DNA from: JBCCMQ01 sp039026235
GTDB taxonomy: Bacteria > Pseudomonadota > Alphaproteobacteria > Rhodobacterales > Rhodobacteraceae
Assembly (NCBI GenBank): GCA_039026235.1
Contig: JBCCMQ010000019.1
Coordinates: 1 to 55,480, forward strand
Direction: 5' to 3'
DNA: 55,480 nt
In this document: positions 33,643 to 41,755 of the stretch, piece by piece
Layout: every line of letters begins with the position of its first letter
Position numbering within the stretch: position 1 is the first letter of the stretch
Translations under genes and position numbers: made by a program
The notes under the pieces: generated by a model
The model's input: only the letters and a program-made list of their open reading frames with translations
What the model was told of the DNA's origin: nothing
Databases searched by the model: none

Positions 33643-35842
33643 TAACAGTCCGGCGCGCTATGACCTGGCTGATGATAGCTGGTGCCGCGATGATGAGCGC
33701 GACGAGGTCAGCCGACGGAGACGGCGCGATGAAGATAAGACCTGCCAAGGCCATGAGCACCCGGTAGATGGCGCCCATCGGGGCGAGCCAGTATCCGACA
33801 ACAGCGGCCGAGAGCGCGATGACACCCGCGATACAGCTTGCTGCGGTGTAGGAGAACTCAAGTAGATCAAAGCCTGTCGATGAGACGAAGAGCAGAACCG
33901 GCGCGTATACAAATGCCATCGGTGCGATGACTTTACCAAGCCCGAGCGTGAACGCAGATATGCCGGTCCGGAACGGATTAGAGTTGGCAATCGCCGCCGC
34001 CGCATAAGCCGACGTACAGACGGGCGGTGTGATCTCGGCGACGACCCCGTAGTAGAGCACGAACATATGGCTCGCAATCGGTGGAATGCCAAGCTGTGCA
34101 AGGGCCGGTTGGGCCACTGAGACAAGCATGATGTAAAGCGCCGTTGTCGGCACGCCCGCCCCCATGAGAATGCAGGCCAGGGCTATAAAGACGAGGCTGA
34201 TGAAGAGCGTTAGGTCCTCGACCGTGAAGAGCTCGTAAGCGCCCCATTGGAACAGCCAGATGAGGTCAGAGCCGAGGTTCTGGGCAGCCTGGGTTACCAT
34301 GAAGCCGATCCGGAAGCCTACACCGGTGGTGTTTATCACACCGATGACGATGCCCACCGCCGCTGCAGCAGCGCCAACCGCGAGAGCGTATTTGACGCCG
34401 GTCTCGAACGTGTCTGCCATTTCAGGAATGGTCGTGCGCTGCTGGGGGTTCAGGGTGGCAATCACTGCACCAAAGATCAGGATCGCCGACATTGTCAGGT
34501 CAAAGGCGCCATCTGATAATTTCCATAGGACGAAAGCAATGAACGCCGCAGGATAGACCAGCGAAACCGGGCTTTTCAAACGGCTCATCCCGGCCACAAT
34601 CGACAATGAGATGCCGCAGAATGCCGACATGAATGGCGTGTAGCCAGAGAAGAGGACCGTCAACAGACCAACAAGAGGAATGATATTTGCCCAACCGTCA
34701 CTCCAAACCGCGTGAAGCTGCGGAAGCGCCTCTTTGCTCAGGCCTTTCAGGCCAAGTCGACGGGCCATGAGATGGACAACCGCAAAGACACCCACATAGT
34801 GCAGCAGCGCTGGGAAGATCGCCGCAATCACGATTGTGGTGTAGGGAACTTCCAGAAACTCGGCCATTATGAAGGCCGCGGCCCCCATGATGGGTGGCGT
34901 GATCTGGCCACCAGCTGAAGCCGCAGCTTCCACGCCTCCGGCAAAGTGGCCTGGGTAGCCAAGACGTTTCATGTTCGGGATTGTCAGGGCACCGGTCGAG
35001 ACTGTGTTGGCGACGGAGGAGCCAGAGATGGTTCCGAAGAAGGCCGAAGACACGACCGAGACTTTCGCGGGGCCGCCGGTATAGCGGCCTGCAAGGATGG
35101 TGGCGTTATCGATGAAGAGCTGCCCAAGTCCGGTGCGCTGCGCGATGACTCCAAATAAAACAAAGTGGAAAACAATGGTCGATACGACCCAAAGCGTCAC
35201 GCCGAAAATGCCTTCCTGAGGGAAGTACATGGACGAAACGAACGTATTAAACGTGACGCCGGGATGCTTAAGAATGCCCGGGTAATACTGCCCGAAGAGG
35301 GCATAAGACATGAAGATGCAGATGATGAGCGGCAGTATCCATCCCAGGGTCCGTCGCGCGATGTCGAGGACCAGAGCAATCATGATGACCCCGAAGAGCA
35401 TGTCCCAACCGTTCGGGTTGCCCATTCGGAATGTCATCTCCTCAACGCCAAGAAAGGGAATGCCGCGCCATGCAAAGCCGAGATACAATGCGGAAGCAAC
35501 GCCAAGCACCATAAGGCCTATGTCGAGATAAGGGACGCCACCGAGCCTCAGGGCACCAGTGTTCAGGTCGAAAGAAGTTTCCGTCTTTACCAGCGGATAG
35601 AGCGAGTAGACCAAAATGAAGAGGCCTGAGAGATGGATGCCCATGTGCCAGTAGTCTGTGGGCAGGCCAAATCCAGCTGTCAGATAGTGGTAGGTCGCAA
35701 AGGCCAGCGCGATGTAGCGGAGAAACTTGCCGAAGGCGGGTGCAACTGAGCGAGTGGCGGCCCCTTCGTCGAATTTCTCTTCAATCGCGGCCAACTCCTC
35801 TTCGGAGAGTTCACGCACTTCTTCTGATCGTGGATCACTCAT
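33629..35842 (-). CDS. TRAP transporter fused permease (DctQM-type, TAXI system)
   Basis: A 737-residue membrane protein fusing the small four-helix and large twelve-helix TRAP subunits, the arrangement used with TAXI binding proteins. The N-terminus is cytosolic and acidic (EEELAAIEEKFDEG). Conserved large-subunit motifs include SSAFFGTISGSSVANTVSTG and GGVEAAASAGGQITPPIMGA; a second similar region (LMGAGVPTTALYIML ... AEITPPVCTSAYAAAAIA) shows the internal repeat. It uses an ion gradient to import small organic acids or amino acids. Located between the binding-protein gene and the flavoprotein gene in one operon. Confidence 0.95.
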   Translation of the reverse strand: MSDPRSEEVRELSEEELAAIEEKFDEGAATRSVAPAFGKFLRYIALAFATYHYLTAGFGLPTDYWHMGIHLSGLFILVYSLYPLVKTETSFDLNTGALRLGGVPYLDIGLMVLGVASALYLGFAWRGIPFLGVEEMTFRMGNPNGWDMLFGVIMIALVLDIARRTLGWILPLIICIFMSYALFGQYYPGILKHPGVTFNTFVSSMYFPQEGIFGVTLWVVSTIVFHFVLFGVIAQRTGLGQLFIDNATILAGRYTGGPAKVSVVSSAFFGTISGSSVANTVSTGALTIPNMKRLGYPGHFAGGVEAAASAGGQITPPIMGAAAFIMAEFLEVPYTTIVIAAIFPALLHYVGVFAVVHLMARRLGLKGLSKEALPQLHAVWSDGWANIIPLVGLLTVLFSGYTPFMSAFCGISLSIVAGMSRLKSPVSLVYPAAFIAFVLWKLSDGAFDLTMSAILIFGAVIATLNPQQRTTIPEMADTFETGVKYALAVGAAAAAVGIVIGVINTTGVGFRIGFMVTQAAQNLGSDLIWLFQWGAYELFTVEDLTLFISLVFIALACILMGAGVPTTALYIMLVSVAQPALAQLGIPPIASHMFVLYYGVVAEITPPVCTSAYAAAAIANSNPFRTGISAFTLGLGKVIAPMAFVYAPVLLFVSSTGFDLLEFSYTAASCIAGVIALSAAVVGYWLAPMGAIYRVLMALAGLIFIAPSPSADLVALIIAAPAIISQVIARRTVNVPA

Positions 35843-35882
35843 AGCGCCCCCCTAAGGTCGTTTTGCGTTGTTCTTGAAAAGA

Positions 35883-35906
35883 GACGGGCGACCAAAGCCG
35901 CCCGTC
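35883..35906 (-). terminator. stem-loop after TAXI binding-protein gene
   Basis: GACGGGCG / CGCCCGTC, a perfect 8-bp stem with an 8-nt loop, followed on the minus strand by TCTTTTC. It sits in the 78-bp gap before the permease, so it likely acts as a leaky terminator that gives more binding protein than permease. Confidence 0.7.
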
Positions 35907-35920
35907 AGGTCAGGAAGTGG

Positions 35921-36931
35921 TTATTGCAGAAGCCCAGCTTCTCTGTAGAACTTCTCCGCCCCAGGGTGCAGCGGCACTCCCAAAGCAGAGATGCCATCAA
36001 GCGCCGTGTCTGGCGTGATCTGTTTGCCCTTTGCATGCCCGTTATCGAGCAGCTTACGGGTGTTGTCGTTCCAGATTGCCGCGGTGATGCCGTAGACAAG
36101 TTCTTCCGAAAGGTCGGAGGAAACGATCAGAAGAGCGGACACAGCTGGTGTCTTCACATCGTAGTCAACGCCTTCATAGATACCGCCGGGGATCATCGAC
36201 GGAATATAGGCTGGGATGACTTCGTTGATTTTCGCGAGATCGTCGTCGCTGAAGCTGTGCAGCTCCATGCCTTTGGTTGTCGAAAGCTGAACCATCGCGG
36301 AGACCGGCCAACCAGCTGCATAGAAATATGCGTCAAGCTGTCCGTCAGCGAGGCGTTCGGCCGATTGCGAATTATTCAACTCCGCTTCGTTATAATTGTC
36401 GCGGGTCAGTCCCCATTCGGCGAGCATCATTTCCACAGCCACCTGAGTGCCTGAACCCGCCTGAGCGATACCGACGCGCTTACCCTCGAGATCTGAAAGT
36501 GAGTCGATGCTTTGACCTTCCGGCAGGACCAGGTGAAGGTCTTCCGGATAGAGGTTGGCGACGATCCGCAGCTTTTCGTGGGGCTTGCCGTCGAACTTGC
36601 CCTCGCCGAGAAACATCGACCGGGTCACGTCAGCAGCCGCCATGCCAGCTTCGAGTTCACCGTTTTGAACGGCGGTGTTGTTGAAGACCGAGGCCGTGGT
36701 GGACTGAGCGATTGCGATCAGACCGGGGACACCGCACTGTCCGCCTTCGTCGCAAGGACGTGAGCCGGGAGGCGAAGAAATCCCGTTGGCGATGGTGCCG
36801 CCAATTGGGAAATACGTTCCCCCGGCACTTCCCGTCCCGATCCGAAAAAATGTCGGGTCCTGTGCTGCAGCTGTTCCAGCTGCGAGGGCAGCCGCGGTCG
36901 CGAGACCAAGAAGTTTAGTCATGTGCTTCAT
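35921..36931 (-). CDS. TAXI-family TRAP transporter solute-binding protein
   Basis: A 336-residue periplasmic protein with signal peptide (LLGLATAAALAAGTAAAQ). The mature N-terminus FFRIGTGSAGGTYFPIGGTIANGIS is the TAXI hallmark. Two Cys (about residues 60 and 66, CDEGGQC) may form a disulfide. AGGGAG lies 6 nt before ATG 36931. It delivers the solute to the fused permease downstream. Expression is probably controlled by the divergent LysR regulator. Confidence 0.94.
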   Translation of the reverse strand: MKHMTKLLGLATAAALAAGTAAAQDPTFFRIGTGSAGGTYFPIGGTIANGISSPPGSRPCDEGGQCGVPGLIAIAQSTTASVFNNTAVQNGELEAGMAAADVTRSMFLGEGKFDGKPHEKLRIVANLYPEDLHLVLPEGQSIDSLSDLEGKRVGIAQAGSGTQVAVEMMLAEWGLTRDNYNEAELNNSQSAERLADGQLDAYFYAAGWPVSAMVQLSTTKGMELHSFSDDDLAKINEVIPAYIPSMIPGGIYEGVDYDVKTPAVSALLIVSSDLSEELVYGITAAIWNDNTRKLLDNGHAKGKQITPDTALDGISALGVPLHPGAEKFYREAGLLQ

Positions 36932-37027
36932 CGTTTTCTCCCTATGAGCAGACTTCTTCAGGATGAGTCATGTTCACAACCATAATGCACAGATATATAA
37001 GTACAAATTTGAAAACTTTTGAAATCC

Positions 37028-37042
37028 ATAGATTTTATTTAT
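37028..37042. promoter_or_regulatory. LysR-type T-N11-A site (candidate)
   Basis: ATA-N9-TAT (T-N11-A form) in the AT-rich divergent gap between the TAXI binding-protein gene and lysR, ending 10 bp before the lysR start. Position fits autorepression with activation of the TRAP operon. Such short motifs arise easily by chance in AT-rich DNA. Confidence 0.3.
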
Positions 37043-37051
37043 ATCAAACCA

Positions 37052-38020
37052 ATGAACCTGTCCCAGCTCACAACTTTCCATGCGGTCATGACCTCCCCTT
37101 CGCTGTCAGATGCGGCAGAAAGGCTCGGAAGGACACAACCGGCCGTCAGCGCGTCGATCAAATCGCTGGAGGATCAATTGGGCATGAAGCTCTTTGAGCG
37201 ACGCGGCCGCAAGCTCGTACCCGTTCCCGAAGCCATGTACCTCGTTACCGAGGCCAAGGGCATTCTCGAACAATTGTCTCAGGCCCGCCGCACCATGCAA
37301 GAGATGGGGGCAGGCCAATCAGGTCAGCTAAATGTCGCCGCCATGCCGGGCCCGGTTTCGATGCTCTTCCCGCGGTTCATTGCGAAGCATGTTGGTGACC
37401 GCAGTGATATTAGAGTATCGATGCTTGCCAGAAGTTCGACGCAGATTTCCGAGCTGGCCCGCGCTCAAAGCATCGACTTTGGGTTTGCCGATCTTCCGGA
37501 AAACGTCGGTTCCGAAGGCCTTGTGCGAATGGACGTGCTCGAAGGTGATTGTTTCTTGGCAGTCCCTTCAGATCACTCGCTTGCTGCCGAAACCTCCGTC
37601 GCACTGAGCCAACTAAACAATCTACAGATGGGCTCGCTTCAGTCCAATCACTTCCACACGAGGGCGATCAAAGATGCATTCGATCAGGCGGACCTCCTAT
37701 TCAACCTACGCGTAGAAAGTCAGACCTTTCTGCCAATCCTGCAGTTCGTCGCGTCGGGGCAATGCTGCGCAGTCCTCGATCCGCTAACGGCCGTTCACCT
37801 GAACGAGATGGGCGATGTTCGTGAAACGGTCAATGTTCTGCCCTTCCACGCTCCAATTCGGTATCGATACGCTGTTCTTGCACCGCGGCATCGCCCGACC
37901 TCGGTGATCGCGGAACAGGCGCGCGAGGCCTGGTCGATAGAAGTCTTTGGTCTTCTGGATGAGATCGGCGCCAATCCGGCTTGGCAAGTTCATGCGGAGG
38001 AGAAAAGTGAAGCTTCATAG
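37052..38020 (+). CDS. LysR-family transcriptional regulator
   Basis: A 322-residue LTTR. The N-terminal winged helix (LSQLTTFHAVMTSPSLSDAA, RTQPAVSASIKSLEDQLGMKLFERRGRKL) is followed by a substrate-binding domain (SGQLNVAAMPGPVSMLFPRF). ATG 37052 is chosen; the frame extends 11 codons upstream without a motif. Divergent from the TRAP operon, and its 3' end overlaps the convergent PLP-enzyme gene by 31 bp. Confidence 0.93.
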   Translation: MNLSQLTTFHAVMTSPSLSDAAERLGRTQPAVSASIKSLEDQLGMKLFERRGRKLVPVPEAMYLVTEAKGILEQLSQARRTMQEMGAGQSGQLNVAAMPGPVSMLFPRFIAKHVGDRSDIRVSMLARSSTQISELARAQSIDFGFADLPENVGSEGLVRMDVLEGDCFLAVPSDHSLAAETSVALSQLNNLQMGSLQSNHFHTRAIKDAFDQADLLFNLRVESQTFLPILQFVASGQCCAVLDPLTAVHLNEMGDVRETVNVLPFHAPIRYRYAVLAPRHRPTSVIAEQAREAWSIEVFGLLDEIGANPAWQVHAEEKSEAS

Positions 38021-38982
38021 GCGAATATTGCTGCCAAACCTCCCGTGTGAACAAAGCAAACCCTGCTTCCCTTAGCGATGTGTCCAGACGCGATGAGCGC
38101 GGGGATGGCTGCGAAACTCTTGGCAGTATAGACCGGATCCAGGATGAGCCCTTCGGTTCTTGCCGCAAGCCTCATCGCATCTAAGGCAGCCTTTCCGACC
38201 TGCCCATATCCAGGTCTGAACGCGCCATCCCAAGTAATGACATCGTTCAAGGTCACTTGTTTTGCACTGGGAAATAGGTCCTCCAATCGCCTGAGCACGC
38301 GATTGATACGGGCTGCTTGCGCCCCAGCATCGCGGCGCACACAACATCCAAAGACTTTTGCCTTTGACCCTGCCCCGCGCAATCCCGCCAACAAGCCCGC
38401 ATGGGTCGAGCCGCTTCCGGATGCCACGACGAAAACGTCGAAATCCGACCGCTGAGACAGTATCTCTGTCGCTGCATCCACGTATCCGAGCGCTCCCAGA
38501 GGGGGATGACCTTCGGACAGATGAATGATGTAGGGTTGGCGACCTGCCGCTGAGAGTTCATCGGCTTTGATTTGCAGGGCCTCATCTGCGCCCTTTTCGT
38601 CTTCGCCCTCAGGGTACATCATAATCTCGGCGTTCATCAGTCTCGACAGAAGGACGTTGCCCGTTTTTCGGTAGCTTGCAGATTTTCCGGGAACGCGATC
38701 TTCGAGTTGCACGACAGCGCGCATGCCATTGTTGTTGGCGACCGATACTGCGAGACGGGCAAAGTTTGATTGAACTGCGCCAGTGATCAGGATCGTATCG
38801 GCGCCTTTGTCTTGCGCATCTCCAAAGTAGTACTCGAGCTGCCTGGACTTATTGCCCCCCAGTGTTGGACCAGCTAGGTCATCACGCTTTATGTAAAGCT
38901 CCACACCCCATTCTTCCGAAAGCCGGCGTGCGATCTTAAGCGGGGTTGGGGCATCTACAATCTGCAAGCGATGATGGTGCAT
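37990..38982 (-). CDS. PLP-dependent D-cysteine desulfhydrase / ACC deaminase / cysteate lyase family
   Basis: A 330-residue fold-type II PLP enzyme. DAPTPLKIARRL and ELYIKRDDLAGPTLGGNKSRQLEY contain the PLP lysine (GGNKSR), ITGAVQSNFARL and VASGSGSTHAGLLAGL bind the cofactor phosphate and substrate, and DPVYTAKSFAAI and FVHTGGLAAIFAYE close the family pattern. Members include D-cysteine desulfhydrase, ACC deaminase and L-cysteate sulfo-lyase (CuyA); all release ammonia, some with sulfide or sulfite. ATG 38982 has GGAG 11 nt upstream. Near a D-amino-acid flavoprotein and TAXI transporter, a role on D-Cys/D-Ser or cysteate is plausible but not provable here. Confidence 0.85.
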   Translation of the reverse strand: MHHHRLQIVDAPTPLKIARRLSEEWGVELYIKRDDLAGPTLGGNKSRQLEYYFGDAQDKGADTILITGAVQSNFARLAVSVANNNGMRAVVQLEDRVPGKSASYRKTGNVLLSRLMNAEIMMYPEGEDEKGADEALQIKADELSAAGRQPYIIHLSEGHPPLGALGYVDAATEILSQRSDFDVFVVASGSGSTHAGLLAGLRGAGSKAKVFGCCVRRDAGAQAARINRVLRRLEDLFPSAKQVTLNDVITWDGAFRPGYGQVGKAALDAMRLAARTEGLILDPVYTAKSFAAIPALIASGHIAKGSRVCFVHTGGLAAIFAYEASLFSSA

Positions 38983-39328
38983 GCGGCTAAATCTCCGAGG
39001 CAAAACGGCATCAGACCACGTTTGATAGATCGGCGACCATAAGAACCGGTTGGGCAACGCGCAATGGTCTGCAGCGCGCCACTGCCTCATCTGCGACGCC
39101 TGGTTAAGCTCCGACCACTAATCACCAAGACAGATCACCAGCTAGCGGCACGCATTTTTCACAGCCCGCTGTCTACCATGACATTCGAATGCAAGTTTGC
39201 TTTTCGCGCTAAGACCTTCATAATTCACCGGCGAGATCGTTGGCGTTTTCGCTTACGAAATCGGTTGAAGCCGACGCCCCGCCAGGGTTCAACGCCGCTG
39301 CAGCGTTAGCACAAAGGAGACCGGATCC
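38983..39328. other. 346-bp gap with a possible promoter
   Basis: No gene recognised. TTGCTT and TAATTC separated by 18 bp (about 39195-39224) form a plausible sigma-70 promoter for the rightward secreted-protein gene. A 10-bp palindrome CGCTGCAGCG lies just before its ribosome site. Confidence 0.35.
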
Positions 39329-39892
39329 ATGATCGGGCGAACCGCTTTCAGGACAGTCTTTCTCTCGCTGTCAATCGGAACGACAGGTCCTCTCGTCGCA
39401 AATGCGCAAGATAAAAGCACCTACATATCTGCAGGACCGTCCGCTATTGCCACGATTTTTAGTGCGACCTGTGCTTCTGGAAGGAAATCTGCTGCGGGAT
39501 TAAGGGAGAGTTTTGAAACGTACGGTTTCACAGCCGATTGGCACAATGACACATACGGCTATTTTACCCGCGAAGGCTTTGCAGCGAATTATCACATATA
39601 TGAAGGCAGCTGGAACTGCTTTGTCTCCACCGACAGTGCCGCGGAGCCTGATCTTTGTAACGCAATGTCATCCGACGGCATTGAAGTAATTGCCCGGCTG
39701 CCCGATGGAACCTGTGTGGCTCAAAAGACAGAGCTTGGTTTGACCATACTGGTTCGCAATATTTGTCCGGATTCCTCGCAGGGATCTTGCGCGTGGATAC
39801 AAGCCACGCTGACTTCTGATCGGGAGTGCCACGCAGCTGAGGACATTGATTTGTCCTCTTTATCGCGAAAATCTGTGATTACGTCGTATTGA
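39329..39892 (+). CDS. small secreted protein of unknown function
   Basis: A 187-residue protein with a signal peptide (TVFLSLSIGTTGPLVANA, then QDKST). The mature part contains six Cys (CASG, NCFV, DLCN, TCVA, ICPD and SCAW regions plus one near the C-terminus), suggesting disulfides in the periplasm or outside. AAGGAG precedes the ATG, so it is probably a real gene. I recognise no family. It borders the AT-rich accessory patch and its codon use looks less GC-rich than the chromosome genes around it. Confidence 0.7.
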   Translation: MIGRTAFRTVFLSLSIGTTGPLVANAQDKSTYISAGPSAIATIFSATCASGRKSAAGLRESFETYGFTADWHNDTYGYFTREGFAANYHIYEGSWNCFVSTDSAAEPDLCNAMSSDGIEVIARLPDGTCVAQKTELGLTILVRNICPDSSQGSCAWIQATLTSDRECHAAEDIDLSSLSRKSVITSY

Positions 39893-40280
39893 TCGCGATT
39901 TAAGTCCGCGGGGCTTACATATCTGGAACAGTGCAAGACGGTGGCTGTCGTTTCAGTACAAGTAGATCCAGTTTCTTTTTCTTAAATTCTTTAACTCTTA
40001 GCATTTTCTATGATTTAATTCCAGATAATTAATATATCTGAAATGGAAGAATAGGATCTACATTATTAAGTAGATTATGAGCTAATTTGTGCTAACTCAT
40101 TAGTGGCGCGTATAATTCTACTATTCGGGAAAATATTACTTATCACTTATCGCACCATAGATTTATGTAAACAATTATCTTTTACCAAAAGATCAAGTGT
40201 TTTACCGAAAAACGACAACGATACATAAGACGCAAAATTTAGATCAAAAATTCTTTTCTCAAAATTATGTTCAACAAAAG
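39893..40280. other. 388-bp AT-rich non-coding segment with repeats
   Basis: Strikingly AT-rich compared with the rest. Contains inverted repeats CAGATA-N7-TATCTG (40022-40040) and TCTAC-N8-GTAGA (about 40050-40067), and two copies of TTTTACC(A/G)AAAA starting at 40180 and 40200, 20 bp apart. No gene is seen. It abuts the left end of the IS element and is likely foreign DNA. Confidence 0.6.
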
Positions 40281-40366
40281 TGTCTGACTTCAGCGCTTAC
40301 GGAGCCAATTAGGGGCATTTTCTAATGGAGGGTTTGTTGCTCATCGTAGCCACCAAGGAGTGGACG

Positions 40367-40714
40367 ATGAGAAGGACAACGAAGAGCCGAGGCGAGAAGA
40401 TCATCAAAGACATCAAGCGTGCCACACGCAAGCAGTATTCTAGCGAGGAGAAGATCCGGATCGTGCTGGATGGCTTGCGTGGCGAAGACAGTATCGCTGA
40501 ACTGTGCCGTCGCGAGAGCATCTCGCAGGGGCTTTATTGTAAGTGGTCGAAAGACTTCATGGAGGCCGGGGACACAGCGCGGGCCGCAAACAGTGATGAG
40601 GTCAAGGAGCTGCGCCGTGACGCAAAAGACCTCAAAGAGGTGGTTGCTGAACAGACGCTGGAACTGCGGTTGCTCAAAACAAGCATGCTCGGGGGTGGGG
40701 ACGACAACGAATGA
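40367..40714 (+). CDS. IS3-family transposase orfA
   Basis: A 115-residue protein with the helix-turn-helix of IS3 OrfA (YSSEEKIRIVLDGLRGEDSI ... SISQGLYCKWSKDFMEAG) and a C-terminal leucine-rich coil (VKELRRDAKDLKEVVAEQTL). AAGGAG lies before ATG 40367; an in-frame ATG at 40325 is further up but lacks a ribosome site. It appears intact, unlike orfB. Confidence 0.9.
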   Translation: MRRTTKSRGEKIIKDIKRATRKQYSSEEKIRIVLDGLRGEDSIAELCRRESISQGLYCKWSKDFMEAGDTARAANSDEVKELRRDAKDLKEVVAEQTLELRLLKTSMLGGGDDNE

Positions 40715-41720
40715 GGTATGCCGCATCAGAGAAGTTGGAGATCATTCGCCTGGTCGAGGAAAGCCATCTGTCAGCGCGTCGGACACTGGCCAAGCTAGGC
40801 ATTCCCCGTACCACATTCTACCGCTGGTACGATCGGTATCTGCAGCGTGGTGAGGCTGGTTTGCAGGATCGATCTCCCAAGCCTAATCACGTTTGGAACC
40901 GCGTTCCCGTCGAAGTGAAGCGCAAGATTGTCGACCTCGCACTGCAGGAAACGGAGCTGTCACCACGCGAGTTGGCGGTGACGTTCACAGATCAGGAACG
41001 CTATTTTGTGTCGGAATCCACAGTGTATCGTACGCTCAAAGCGCATGATCTAATCACCAGCCCAGCCTTCATCGTTCTGAAAGCGGCAGAAGAGTTCCAG
41101 CACAAGACAACGGCAATCAACCCGCTGTGGCAGACCGACTTCACCTATCTCAAGGTGATCGGCTTATCTCAGCACAGTTCTCGACGATTACAGCCGCTAC
41201 ATCATCTCCTGGAAGCTCTGCACCAATATGCGGGCCGAGGATGTGACGGACACACTGGACTTGGCGTTGCAGGGACCAGATTGTGATCAGGTCCATGTCG
41301 TTCACAAGCCCCGCCTGCTGAGCGACAATGGGTCAAGTTACATCTCCGGTGATCTAGCCGAATGGCTTCAGGACAAAGGCATGAAGCACTCCCGCGGCGC
41401 GCCGTATCATCCGCAAACCCAGGGCAAGATCCCTCTCGGGACATTGCTTTGCAGTGCCCTGCTGGGCAGCGGAACGCTGGCATCAGACCCTCAAGAACCG
41501 CACCCTGCTAGAAAACTACTTCCTGCCGAGCGATCTCAAAGCCCAGATCACGGCCTTCGTCGATCACTATAACCATCAGCGCTACCATGAGAGCCTCAAC
41601 AACATCACACCTGCTGACGTCTACTTCGGCCGCGCCAAAGCTATTCTCAAACAACGCGAAAGGATCAAATAAAAGACACTCGAAGTGCGACGCTTGCATC
41701 ACCGCAATTGCGCCGCATAA
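40711..41720 (+). pseudogene. IS3-family transposase orfB, broken by deletion, insertion and nonsense
   Basis: A DDE integrase-type transposase in three frames. Frame 1 (40711 to about 41164) covers the HTH and the first catalytic Asp (WQTDFTYLK). After GTGATCGGCT the frame jumps as if about 11 nt were lost (the usual GWGWFYLS stretch), continuing in another frame through LSDNGSSYIS (second Asp). At 41432-41471 a 40-nt insert interrupts GKI|ERWHQ just before the catalytic Glu. Finally TAA at 41670 stops the protein 16 codons before the natural end RRLHHRNCAA. Clearly inactive. Confidence 0.88.
41432..41471. repeat. 40-nt palindromic insert inside transposase orfB
   Basis: Foreign 40-nt segment between the codons for Ile and the catalytic Glu of orfB. 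It contains GGGACATTGC-TTT-GCAGTGCCC, a hairpin with one bulge, flanked by CCTCTC and TGCTGGGCAGCG. It looks like a small mobile palindromic repeat (REP-like) that inserted into the IS. Confidence 0.65.
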
Positions 41721-41755
41721 CCAAACCAATTAGATGAGCCAAACTCCCTCTTAGC

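Noticed and set aside
39180..39330. Start of the secreted protein further upstream
   Set aside because: No open frame with a better ribosome site; AAGGAG before 39329 is convincing.
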